Part shown: positions 51,821-59,946 of the stretch, piece after piece | How the letters are laid out: each line of letters begins with the position of its first letter | Position numbering within the stretch: the stretch's first letter is position 1 | Made by a program: the position numbers and the translations under genes | Notes under the pieces: model-generated | Database searches by the model: none | The model's input: the letters and a program-made list of their open reading frames with translations, nothing else | Told to the model about the DNA's origin: nothing | Assembly: GCA_026400275.1 (NCBI GenBank) | Contig: JAPLPK010000039.1 | Coordinates: 1 to 63,120, forward strand | Source: Burkholderiales bacterium | GTDB taxonomy: Bacteria; Pseudomonadota; Gammaproteobacteria; Burkholderiales; Burkholderiaceae_C | Direction: 5' to 3' | Length of the DNA stretch: 63,120 nucleotides

Positions 51821-52660
51821 TCAGTCCAGCAATTCAGGCTCGGCTTCCACCAGGCCCTCGTACAGGCTCTCGAAGGCATGCAGCGCGCCTTCGGGGCCTC
51901 CGATCTGGCTGTGCGTGTGCTGTGCCACTGCTTCGTCAATCGGTTTGGGCGTGCCGGCGGCTTCGGCCAGCAGCTGGGTGTGGCAGGCGTTCTCCAGCGC
52001 GATGTACCACCAGGCGGCGGCTTCCACGCTGGGGCCTGCAGTCAGGATGCCGTGGTTCTGCAGGATGGCGCCCTTGCCATCGCCCACGGCCTTGGCAATG
52101 CGCAGGCCTTCGCTGTCGTCCACCACCATGCCGGTGAAGTCGTCGAACAAAGCTATATCGCCGTGGAAGGCGCAGCTGTCTTGCGTCAGCGTGTCCAGCT
52201 TGCGGCCCAGGGTGGACCAGGCCTTGCCATAGATCGAGTGCGTGTGGGCGGCGGCGATGATCTTGGGGTTGTATTCATGGATGGCGGCGTGGATTGCAAA
52301 CGCGGCCTTGTTCAGCGGCCGGTCGCCAATCACCGTCTCGCCCTTGGCGTTGACCAGCAGCAGGTCCGACACCTTGATGCGCGAGAAATGCAGGCCCAGC
52401 GGGTTGACCCAGAAGTGGTCCGTAAGCTCGGGGTCGCGAGCGGTGATGTGCCCGGCCAGCCCCTGCGCAAAACCGAAGCGGGCGAACAGGCGGAAGGCAC
52501 CTGCCAGGCGCTCCTGGCGGTGGCGGCGCTCGGCCTCCACGCTGGTGCGCGGTGCGGGTGGGTCAAACCAGAACTTCTGCTGCGGACGGGGGTTGAAGCG
52601 CAGTTGCGTAGATGCCGCTGCAGGTGCCGCCGTGCGGTCGATGGACAACACGGCGCTCAT
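51821..52660 (-). CDS. Class II aldolase/adducin family protein
   Basis: 279-aa protein of the zinc-dependent class II aldolase fold (fuculose-1-phosphate aldolase/adducin). Zinc ligands are visible in AAHTHSIYG and LQNHGILTAG, with GLAGHITARDPELTDHFWVN before. The 40-residue N-terminal extension is unusual. It overlaps the monooxygenase gene by 4 bp, so it may process the aldehyde or sugar product of desulfonation; this is inference. Confidence 0.87.
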   Translation of the reverse strand: MSAVLSIDRTAAPAAASTQLRFNPRPQQKFWFDPPAPRTSVEAERRHRQERLAGAFRLFARFGFAQGLAGHITARDPELTDHFWVNPLGLHFSRIKVSDLLLVNAKGETVIGDRPLNKAAFAIHAAIHEYNPKIIAAAHTHSIYGKAWSTLGRKLDTLTQDSCAFHGDIALFDDFTGMVVDDSEGLRIAKAVGDGKGAILQNHGILTAGPSVEAAAWWYIALENACHTQLLAEAAGTPKPIDEAVAQHTHSQIGGPEGALHAFESLYEGLVEAEPELLD

Positions 52661-53766
52661 GCTGCTTTCCTTTGCGCGGCAATGCGCTGTGCCACCAGGG
52701 CGCGGGTGCGCGGAATCAGCTCGCGGCCATAGTCAATCGCATCTTCCAGCGGGTCAAAACCGCGTATCAGGAAGGTGGTGACGCCCAGGTCGTAGTAGTC
52801 CAGCAGCGCGTCGGCCACCTGCTGGGGCGTGCCGACCAAGGCCGTACTGTTGGAGCGGCCACCGATCTCCTGCGCAATCGCGGTCCAGAGGCGCTTATCG
52901 AGACGCGTACCCTTGTCGGCCGCAGCCAGCAGGCGCTTGGCGCCCTCGCTCTGCTGCGGGCCACCCCGGCCAAAGCCTTGCACCACGCGCAGGCGCTTGG
53001 TCTCGGCCAGAATAGCGTCGGCACGCGCCCAGGCTTTCTCCTCAGAATCGGCCAGGATGGGGCGGAACGAGACCGAGAAGCGCACAGTGCGCCCATGCTT
53101 GGCGGCCTCGGCACGCACGCGGGTGGTGAGTTCACGCACCTGGTCTAGCGACTCGCCCCACAGGGCATATACGTCGGCATGTTTGCCCGCCACCGGAATA
53201 GCGGCCTCCGACGCACCGCCAAAGTACACCGGCACATGCGGCTTGCCGTTGTGCGACTGCACCGGTTTCACCTCGGAATAGGCGCTCTTGGCGTGGTAGT
53301 GCGCGCCCTGGTGATCAAAGGGCTTGTCGGCCGTCCAGACCTTGCGCAACACGTCGAGATATTCGTCGGTACGGGCGTAGCGCTGGTCGTGGTCCAGCCA
53401 GTCACCATCGCGCTGCTGCTCTTCGTCTGAGCCGCCCGAGATGTAGTGCACCGCCAGCCGGCCGCCGCTGAACTGGTCCAGCGAAGCAAACTGACGGGCT
53501 GCCAGCGTGGGGGCCACAAAGCCTGGGCGGTGTGCCAGCATGAAGTGGATGCGCTCGGTGACCGAGGCTGCGTAGGCAACGGTCAAGGTGGCGTCCGGGC
53601 TGGTGGAATGGTGGGGCACCAGGATGCGGTCAAAGCCCGCTGCTTCATGCGCCTGGGCAAAGGCGCGCACGTAGTCGCGGTCGATGGAAGGACCACGCGC
53701 CGCGTGGATCTCCGAGACCTTCTGGCTCTGGATCATGCCAATGAATTCAATAGGACCGTAGCTCAT
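52657..53766 (-). CDS. ssuD: LLM-class FMNH2-dependent alkanesulfonate monooxygenase (SsuD-like)
   Basis: 369-aa luciferase-like flavin monooxygenase that cleaves C-S bonds of sulfonates with FMNH2 and O2, releasing sulfite. FDRILVPHHSTSPDATLTVA, HFMLAHRPGFVAPTLAARQF, SLDQFSGGRLAVHYISGGSD and RTDEYLDVLRKVWT are SsuD motifs. AAGGAG sits nine bases before ATG 53766. No ssuE-type flavin reductase is seen nearby; the partner must be elsewhere. Other sulfonate, sulfone or sulfoquinovose monooxygenases of the family are possible. Confidence 0.85.
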   Translation of the reverse strand: MSYGPIEFIGMIQSQKVSEIHAARGPSIDRDYVRAFAQAHEAAGFDRILVPHHSTSPDATLTVAYAASVTERIHFMLAHRPGFVAPTLAARQFASLDQFSGGRLAVHYISGGSDEEQQRDGDWLDHDQRYARTDEYLDVLRKVWTADKPFDHQGAHYHAKSAYSEVKPVQSHNGKPHVPVYFGGASEAAIPVAGKHADVYALWGESLDQVRELTTRVRAEAAKHGRTVRFSVSFRPILADSEEKAWARADAILAETKRLRVVQGFGRGGPQQSEGAKRLLAAADKGTRLDKRLWTAIAQEIGGRSNSTALVGTPQQVADALLDYYDLGVTTFLIRGFDPLEDAIDYGRELIPRTRALVAQRIAAQRKAA

Positions 53767-53823
53767 GAAAAGTGCTCCTTGAAGTAATCAGGTAAGAAAT
53801 GTGTATGAAGGAAGTTGGTAGGT

Positions 53824-54855
53824 TCAGGCAGCAGCGCGTGCCGTCAAGGCCTTGCCAAAGCTGCGCTCCCAGAGCGGCGCTACTAGGGCGGGCCCGTCGA
53901 GCACGCCCAGGCGCTGGAAGGTGTCGGCCACATCCTGGTGGCTTTGCACAATGGTGTCGTTGACGGGGCCCAGGCTGTAGTCGGTGCTGCGGCCGTTGAA
54001 GAGCTCCACCAGGTCACCCACCGGCACCCGGGTTTCGGCCGCCTGGGCACGGGCATAAGACAAATAGTTGGCGTTGGCCCAAACGTAGGAGCGCTGCAGA
54101 CGTAGCAAAAAATCCGTGATAGCCGCGTGGCGGCGCGGGTCGTCCACGGCGCGCGGGTTCGCATAGATGGGGAAGTTGCCCGACAAATAGCCCAGCCCTG
54201 TTTTGATAGGGCGCGCACCGTACTGCGTACGCGCGATCTGCCCGTTGTAACCATAGATGGCCCAGGCATCCAGATCGCCGCGCGCGAAGGCCGACAGCCC
54301 ATCAGCCGGTGTAAGACTGACGGCCTGGATGTCGTTGAACCCCAGGCCCGCCTCGGCCAATTGCTTGCTCAAGAAATAGTGGGCCGTGGTGGCACGCACA
54401 TAGCCCACGCGCTTGCCCTTGAGGTCGGCAATGCGCTGGATGGGCGCATCCTTGCGCGCCAGAGTGACCTGGTTATTCAAGTCCTCGCGAGTGGCGGCGA
54501 TGAAGCGCACATTGGCCTTCTGCCGCGCCGCGAAGACTGCCGGAATTTCGCTACCCGAGCCCACGTCCAGTGCGTCGCCATTGATCGCCTCAATGTGCAG
54601 CACGCCGTTGTTGAGCTCACGCCAGTCGATGCGGTAAGGCGTATCAACCAGCCCGGCAGCTTGCAGCAAAGGGCGCCACAGGCCTTTGTAAGTCCCAATG
54701 CGCAGGGACACACCGGACAGGTCCGATGTGGCGTTGGCAGCATGCGAGCTCACGCCCACGGAAACCATTGCACCCGCTGCAGCAGTCTGCAACCACTGGC
54801 GTCGCGACCATACCGGAGTCAACGGCACCGTAGACGGAAAGCGGGAAGATTGCAT
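53824..54855 (-). CDS. Sulfonate-type substrate-binding protein, divergent operon head
   Basis: 343-aa SsuA/NMT1-like periplasmic protein. Signal VWSRRQWLQTAAAGAMVSVG with RR motif; mature region LRIGTYKGLWRPLLQAAGLV, RELNNGVLHIEAINGDALDV, GSGSEIPAVFAARQKANVRF and VSLTPADGLSAFARGDLDAW. ATG 54855 is chosen at the signal peptide; the frame is open upstream but overlaps the divergent gene. It is the first gene of the minus-strand operon, 57 bp before the monooxygenase. Confidence 0.87.
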   Translation of the reverse strand: MQSSRFPSTVPLTPVWSRRQWLQTAAAGAMVSVGVSSHAANATSDLSGVSLRIGTYKGLWRPLLQAAGLVDTPYRIDWRELNNGVLHIEAINGDALDVGSGSEIPAVFAARQKANVRFIAATREDLNNQVTLARKDAPIQRIADLKGKRVGYVRATTAHYFLSKQLAEAGLGFNDIQAVSLTPADGLSAFARGDLDAWAIYGYNGQIARTQYGARPIKTGLGYLSGNFPIYANPRAVDDPRRHAAITDFLLRLQRSYVWANANYLSYARAQAAETRVPVGDLVELFNGRSTDYSLGPVNDTIVQSHQDVADTFQRLGVLDGPALVAPLWERSFGKALTARAAA

Positions 54856-54994
54856 GGTGGTTACGGCTTTACTGCAAGAACGAAGAAGCCCGCAGCGTAA
54901 GTCGCAGATGCCGATGTGCCAACGTAGAAAGTCGCACATCGATATGCAAGAAACTTTGTTGTACTGACTAGGCGCAGCGCTTAACTTCGCCACC
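54856..54994. promoter_or_regulatory. Divergent promoter of the organosulfur locus with split motif
   Basis: 139 bp between divergent operons. CATCGATAT-GCAA-GAAACTTTG at 54937-54958 matches the motif upstream of asfA (48090-48109). Position about 80 nt from the minus-strand ATG and about 36 nt from the plus-strand ATG. Confidence 0.55.
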
Positions 54995-56251
54995 ATGCCT
55001 ACCACTACCTTGCATCGCCTCGCTGCAGTGCCCACACCGTTGGAAGCCAATGCGCACCCAACGTTGGCACCGTACACATCGGCCCATATAGCCCATACAC
55101 CTGCCCTGCTCGCGCAGCTCTCAGCCCAGCTCGCAGCGGGTGCCGCAGGCCTGGACGCGAGTGCCGAGTTTCCGCACAGCAACTTCGCCACGCTGCAGCA
55201 GCATGGACTGGTGGGCTTGCTGGCACCCACTGCCTTGGGCGGAAGTGCCGCCACGCTGACCACCGCACGGCGGGTAATCGCGGCGGTGGCCAAGGGCGAG
55301 CCGGCCACCGCCCTGGTACTGACCATGACCTATCTGCAGCACCTGGCGCTACGCAGCAAGGACTGCCGCTGGCCGGTGGCAGTGCGCGAGCAGGTGCTGC
55401 GCGACGGCGTACAACACGGCGCCTTGATCAACGCCCTGCGCGTGGAACCCGCACTGGGTTCACCGGCGCGCGGCGGCCTGCCCGACACCGTAGGGACAGC
55501 CACCGCAACAGGCTGGACGCTCAATGGTCACAAGCTCTACACCACCGGCATTGCCGGGCTGCGCTGGCTGTCCGTATGGGGCCGCACCGACGAAGCCACG
55601 CCACGCGTGGGCAACTTTCTGGTGCCACGCGATGCGCCCGGCGTGCGCGTGGTGGAAAGCTGGGACCACCTGGGCCTGCGCGCCTCGGGCAGCCACGAGG
55701 TAGTCTTTGAAGACGTGCACATCGCCGCTGAATTTGCCGTCGATCTGCGGCCACCGGACGGCTGGTCTGAGAGCGAGGACCTGGCCAAGCACTATGCCAC
55801 CCAGCAGGCCTGGATGGGCGTGCTGCTAGGCAGCATCTACGACGCGGTAGCCCGGGCGGCATACGACTGGCTGTGCGATTTTCTGCGTACCCGCAGCCCC
55901 GCCAACCTGGGGGCACCACTGGCCAGCCTGCCGCGTGTGCAGGAGCATGTGGGCGAAATCGCCGCGCTGTTGCACAGCAACCGCGTGCTGCTGGCGCATG
56001 CGGGTAGCGAGGTGGACGCTGGACGCACACCCTCGCCTAGCGACAGCGGCCTGCTGAAGTACACCACCACCAACAACGCCATCCGCGCCGTGGAAATTGC
56101 CCTGCAGCTCAGTGGCAACCACGGGCTCACGCGGCACAACCCGCTGGAGCGCCACTACCGCGACGTGCTGTGCGGTCGAGTGCACACGCCGCAAAACGAC
56201 TCCGCGCTGGTGGCCGCCGGCAAATCCGCCTTGCAGGCTGCAAATTCTTAG
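54995..56251 (+). CDS. Acyl-CoA dehydrogenase-like flavoprotein (SfnB/DszC type)
   Basis: 418-aa protein of the acyl-CoA dehydrogenase fold. FPHSNFATLQQHGLVGLLAP, TATATGWTLNGHKLYTTGIA, and WDHLGLRASGSHEVVFEDVH are typical, with QLSGNHGLTRHNPLERHYRD at the end. Sulfur-starvation relatives (SfnB, DszC, SeaA) are flavin-dependent monooxygenases or dehydrogenases acting on sulfones and related compounds, and the usual catalytic Glu region is not obvious. Divergent from a binding protein and followed by another binding protein 33 bp on. Confidence 0.83.
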   Translation: MPTTTLHRLAAVPTPLEANAHPTLAPYTSAHIAHTPALLAQLSAQLAAGAAGLDASAEFPHSNFATLQQHGLVGLLAPTALGGSAATLTTARRVIAAVAKGEPATALVLTMTYLQHLALRSKDCRWPVAVREQVLRDGVQHGALINALRVEPALGSPARGGLPDTVGTATATGWTLNGHKLYTTGIAGLRWLSVWGRTDEATPRVGNFLVPRDAPGVRVVESWDHLGLRASGSHEVVFEDVHIAAEFAVDLRPPDGWSESEDLAKHYATQQAWMGVLLGSIYDAVARAAYDWLCDFLRTRSPANLGAPLASLPRVQEHVGEIAALLHSNRVLLAHAGSEVDAGRTPSPSDSGLLKYTTTNNAIRAVEIALQLSGNHGLTRHNPLERHYRDVLCGRVHTPQNDSALVAAGKSALQAANS

Positions 56252-56284
56252 ACGTATTCAACATCCAGTCCACCGAAGGCATCC

Positions 56285-57280
56285 ATGACCTCCAAAAAAT
56301 CTCACCTCCCCACACGCCGGCACCTGCTGCAACAAGGCCTGTCCATGGCCGGCCTGCTGGGCCTGGGCGCAAGCGCTTTGCCCGCGCAGGCTGCCAACAC
56401 CATTGCACCCGGCACCACGCTGGTTCTGGGCGACCAGGCCGGCGGTCTGCGGGCCCTGTTCGACGCATCAAAAGCCCTGGAGGGCGCACCCTATGGCTAC
56501 CGCTGGGCCAACTTCCAGGGGGCGGCACCGCTGTTCGAGGCACAGCGCAGTGCGGCGGTGGATACTGCCATTGCTGGTGACTTGCCAGTGCTGGCCGCTG
56601 CCGTGGGCCGCACGCCGCTGAAGATAGTCGCCACCCGTGTCGGCCTGCCTGAATCGCTGGGCATCGTGGTACAGGCCGACTCGCCCATCCGCAGCGTGCG
56701 CGATCTGCGCGGGCGCAGCGTGGTGGTGTCGTCGGCGCGCGGCAGCATTTCGCAATACCAGCTGTATGGTGCGCTGGAGGAAGCCGGAGTCGCCCGTGAA
56801 GAGGTCAATGTGCGTTTTGTGTTGCCGACCGACGCCGCCATGGCCTTTGCATCCCGCCAGATAGATGCCTGGGCGATTTTTGACCCCTATTACGCAGTCG
56901 CCACACAGCAAGGCGGACGCATCTTGCGCGATGGACGCGGCATAAACTCTGCGCTGGCCTTCATCACCGCCAGCGAGCCCGCGCTAGCCGATGCCAACAA
57001 GCGCGCCGCCATTGCCGACTTTCTTGCCCGGCTGGGCCGTGCGGGCGAATGGGCCCAAGCCAATGCCGAAGCCTTTGCCCAGGTCTACAGCCAGTTGACG
57101 CGCTTGCCGCTTGACAATGCGCGTACGATTACAGCGCGCGCGGCGGTCAGCAGCCGGCCGGTCAGCGAAGCCGACGTGGCCGCCTTGCAAAAAGTGGCAG
57201 ACCGCTCGGCCCGCGACGGCATTCTGCCCACACGCGTTGACGTCCGTGCCATCACCGATAGCCAGGTGTGGACACGCTGA
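56285..57280 (+). CDS. Sulfonate-type substrate-binding protein
   Basis: 331-aa SsuA-like periplasmic protein with signal LPTRRHLLQQGLSMAGLLGL (RR motif). GDQAGGLRALFDASKALEGA, GAAPLFEAQRSAAVDTAIAG and VQADSPIRSVRDLRGRSVVV mirror the protein at 50809, pointing to paralogues with different ligand preference. GAAGG sits ahead of ATG 56285. 22 bp before the dioxygenase gene. Confidence 0.87.
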   Translation: MTSKKSHLPTRRHLLQQGLSMAGLLGLGASALPAQAANTIAPGTTLVLGDQAGGLRALFDASKALEGAPYGYRWANFQGAAPLFEAQRSAAVDTAIAGDLPVLAAAVGRTPLKIVATRVGLPESLGIVVQADSPIRSVRDLRGRSVVVSSARGSISQYQLYGALEEAGVAREEVNVRFVLPTDAAMAFASRQIDAWAIFDPYYAVATQQGGRILRDGRGINSALAFITASEPALADANKRAAIADFLARLGRAGEWAQANAEAFAQVYSQLTRLPLDNARTITARAAVSSRPVSEADVAALQKVADRSARDGILPTRVDVRAITDSQVWTR

Positions 57281-57302
57281 ACGACCCTGCCCTACACCAC
57301 CC

Positions 57303-57908
57303 ATGAGCACCAACCCCATCGCACCGCTGCGCGACTTTGTGATCGCCTTCGGGCGCTTGCTGGAGCGCGAAACCGACGAGCCCCGCATGCTGGAGCAAGG
57401 CAGCGCCCTGCTGCGCACGCTGGTTGCGCAAGACAGCTGGCTGCCCGCAGCCTACGCAGAACCGCACCCCACGCACTACCGGCAGTACCTGCTGCATGCG
57501 GACTCCACCGAGCGCTTCTCGGTGGTGAGCTTTGTGTGGGGGCCAGGCCAGGCCACTCCGGTGCATGACCACACCGTGTGGGGCCTGATCGGCATGCTGC
57601 GCGGGGCTGAGTACAGCCAACCCTGGCGCCTGCAGGCCGATGGCCGCAGCGTGCCAGACGGTGCCGGCGTGCGGCTGGACCCAGGCCAGGTAGAAGCCGT
57701 GTCGCCCCGCATAGGCGACATCCACCGTGTCCACAATGCGTACGACGACCGGGTGTCGATCAGCATCCATGTTTATGGTGCCAACATCGGCGCCGTGCAA
57801 CGCCATACCTACCCTGCGGAAGGCGGACGCAAGGCCTTTGTGTCTGGCTACAGCAATACCACCCTACCCAATCTATGGGACCGATCCTTGGAACTTCGAC
57901 ACGCATGA
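57303..57908 (+). CDS. Cysteine dioxygenase-family thiol dioxygenase
   Basis: 201-aa cupin-type non-heme iron dioxygenase. The metal motif is GPGQATPVHDHTVWGLIGML (His88, His90), with the third His in GDIHRVHNAYDD. The layout resembles bacterial 3-mercaptopropionate/cysteine dioxygenases, which turn a thiol into a sulfinate. In this cluster it could oxidise a thiol released from the imported compound. ATG 57303; its stop overlaps the rhodanese ATG. Confidence 0.86.
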   Translation: MSTNPIAPLRDFVIAFGRLLERETDEPRMLEQGSALLRTLVAQDSWLPAAYAEPHPTHYRQYLLHADSTERFSVVSFVWGPGQATPVHDHTVWGLIGMLRGAEYSQPWRLQADGRSVPDGAGVRLDPGQVEAVSPRIGDIHRVHNAYDDRVSISIHVYGANIGAVQRHTYPAEGGRKAFVSGYSNTTLPNLWDRSLELRHA

Positions 57909-59506
57909 CCGCCACTCTTTCTTTTACCAACGCGCGCGCGCACCTGCTCGCCCGCCATGAAATCGCCCTGCTCGATGTGCGCGAGGAAGACCCTTTTGCG
58001 CAAGAACACCCACTGTGGGCCGCCAACCTGCCCTTGTCCCGCATCGAACTGGAAGCCTGGCGCCGCATTCCACGCCGCGACACGCTGGTCGTGGTCTATG
58101 GCAGCCATGACGGAGTGGACCTTGGCCCCCTGGCCGCACAGCGCCTGCAGAGCCTGGGCTATACCCGGGTGCATCTATTGGAGGGTGGACTGGAGGGCTG
58201 GCGCGCCGCCGGTGGCGAGCTGTTCCGCGACGTCAACGTGCCCAGCAAATCCTTTGGTGAACTGGTGGAGCACGAGCGCCACACGCCTTCGCTATCGGCC
58301 CAAGAGGTGAAGGCACTTATCGATGCGAAAGCCGACGTGGTGGTGCTGGACGCGCGCCGCTTCGACGAATACCAGACCATGAGCATCCCCACCGCCACCA
58401 GCGTCCCAGGGGCCGAGCTGGTGCTGCGCGCGCGGGAGCTGGCCCCCGACCCCAAGACACAGATCATCGTCAACTGCGCAGGCCGCACCCGCAGCATCAT
58501 CGGGACCCAGTCCCTGGTCAACGCCGGCCTGCCCAACCCCATCGCAGCCCTGCGCAACGGCACCATAGGCTGGAAACTCGCCGGCCAACAGCTGGACCAC
58601 GGTGCAGCGCGCCAGGCCCCAGAGCCCGACGCTGCTCACCTCGCTACGGCCCAAAACCAAGCGCGCAGCGTGGCCGAGAAAGCCGGTGTGCGCTGGATTG
58701 CCTACGAGGCCCTGGCTTCGCTGGAAGCGCCGGGGCGCACCGTCTACCGCTTTGACGTGCGCACACCGGAGGAATATGCAGCCGGCCACATCCCCGGCTT
58801 CGGCAGCGCCCCTGGCGGGCAGCTGGTGCAGGAGACCGACCACCACGTGCCGGTGCGCGGCGCCCGCATTGTTCTCGCCGACAACGATGGCGTGCGCGCT
58901 CCCATGAGCGCGTCCTGGCTGGCCCAGATGGGCTGGGAGGTCTATGTACTGGAGACACAGGCAAGCGCGTTATTCAGCGAACCGGGTGCTGAAGCCGCTG
59001 CACACGCACCGGCACCGAACACTCCAGACATCACGCCGGCCGTGCTGGCGCAGTGGCTGGATGAAAACCCCGCCTCAGTCGCCCTGCTCAATGTGACCAC
59101 CAGCGTCAACCACGTTAAAAAACATATTCCGGGCGCCTGGTTTGTCATCCGTGCACAGCTGGCGCAGGCGCTGGACCGCATACCTGCGGCGCCGCGCTAT
59201 GTGCTGACCTGCGGCAGCAGTTTGCTGGCCCGCTTTGCCGAGCAAGACCTGCGCACGCTGCTCCAAGCGCGTGGCAGCGACGCCGAAATACATGTGCTGG
59301 CAGGTGGCAATGCCGCCTGGTTTGCCGCAGGCCTACCCACGTCAACCGGGGACGAGCGCCTGGCTGTCCCCCGCACAGACCGCTACCGCCGCCCTTACGA
59401 AGGTACGGATGCCCCCGCCGAGGCCATGCAAGCCTACCTGGACTGGGAGTTTGGCCTGGTGGCGCAACTGGGCCGGGACGGCACGCACCACTTCAAGGTG
59501 ATTTAG
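57905..59506 (+). CDS. Four-domain rhodanese-like sulfurtransferase
   Basis: 533 aa made of four rhodanese-like domains. Domain 1 (about 1-110) has no Cys at the active position (VVVYGSHDG). Domain 2 (about 125-240) is complete with the active loop NCAGRTRS. Domain 3 (about 260-345) has Asp (LADNDGVRA). Domain 4 (about 375-490) has a Cys but a non-standard loop, TCGSSLLAR. So domain 2 is probably the main catalyst. It would handle sulfane sulfur formed in thiol or sulfinate breakdown. ATG 57905 overlaps the dioxygenase stop. Confidence 0.88.
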   Translation: MTATLSFTNARAHLLARHEIALLDVREEDPFAQEHPLWAANLPLSRIELEAWRRIPRRDTLVVVYGSHDGVDLGPLAAQRLQSLGYTRVHLLEGGLEGWRAAGGELFRDVNVPSKSFGELVEHERHTPSLSAQEVKALIDAKADVVVLDARRFDEYQTMSIPTATSVPGAELVLRARELAPDPKTQIIVNCAGRTRSIIGTQSLVNAGLPNPIAALRNGTIGWKLAGQQLDHGAARQAPEPDAAHLATAQNQARSVAEKAGVRWIAYEALASLEAPGRTVYRFDVRTPEEYAAGHIPGFGSAPGGQLVQETDHHVPVRGARIVLADNDGVRAPMSASWLAQMGWEVYVLETQASALFSEPGAEAAAHAPAPNTPDITPAVLAQWLDENPASVALLNVTTSVNHVKKHIPGAWFVIRAQLAQALDRIPAAPRYVLTCGSSLLARFAEQDLRTLLQARGSDAEIHVLAGGNAAWFAAGLPTSTGDERLAVPRTDRYRRPYEGTDAPAEAMQAYLDWEFGLVAQLGRDGTHHFKVI

Positions 59507-59520
59507 GCCAGGGCCTCACC

Positions 59521-59937
59521 CTAGCCAGGGATGGCCAGCGGCGGTATGCGCGCCAATATGCCGTTGCGCAGGCGCGCTGGTCGGTCGTTGCGTAAGAGCG
59601 TGCCGTCCGCTGCTTGGACATGCAGCTGCGCACAGGCGAGGATGTGTTCAGCGGTTTCAGTATCTGCCGACAAGTCGCCAAAGTAGTACAGGTACTTGCC
59701 CGCAGCCTGGAACGTGACGGTACAGGCACGGTTGCAGCCTGTCATGCACTCCACGCTGCGTATGCGCACCTGGGCCAGCTGCGCGGGGTCCAGGTCCCAC
59801 GCGGCGACCTGAACGGCTTCAAACAGCGCAGCGCCTGGTGCGGGCTGGTCGCGCGGCACACCGGCGGGCCGGCAGGTGGTGCAGACGATGACTTCGGTGA
59901 TGGGTGCTTGCAAGGTGTTCAGGCTAGGTTTAGTCAT
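59521..59937 (-). CDS. DUF1636 (2Fe-2S ferredoxin-like) protein
   Basis: 138-aa DUF1636 protein with a thioredoxin-like ferredoxin layout: IVCTTCRPAG near the start and VECMTGCNRACTVTFQAAGK in the middle give five Cys, enough for a [2Fe-2S] cluster. The family is commonly linked to cobN/cobW loci; a role in cobalt or metal handling is suggested by context only. It follows the chlD-like gene with a 9-bp gap on the same strand. Confidence 0.82.
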   Translation of the reverse strand: MTKPSLNTLQAPITEVIVCTTCRPAGVPRDQPAPGAALFEAVQVAAWDLDPAQLAQVRIRSVECMTGCNRACTVTFQAAGKYLYYFGDLSADTETAEHILACAQLHVQAADGTLLRNDRPARLRNGILARIPPLAIPG

Positions 59938-59946
59938 ATAAAAATT

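Noticed and set aside
53824-55326. 500-codon version of the binding protein at 53824
   Set aside because: The first 157 codons overlap the divergent flavoprotein gene and its promoter; the signal peptide starts at 54855.
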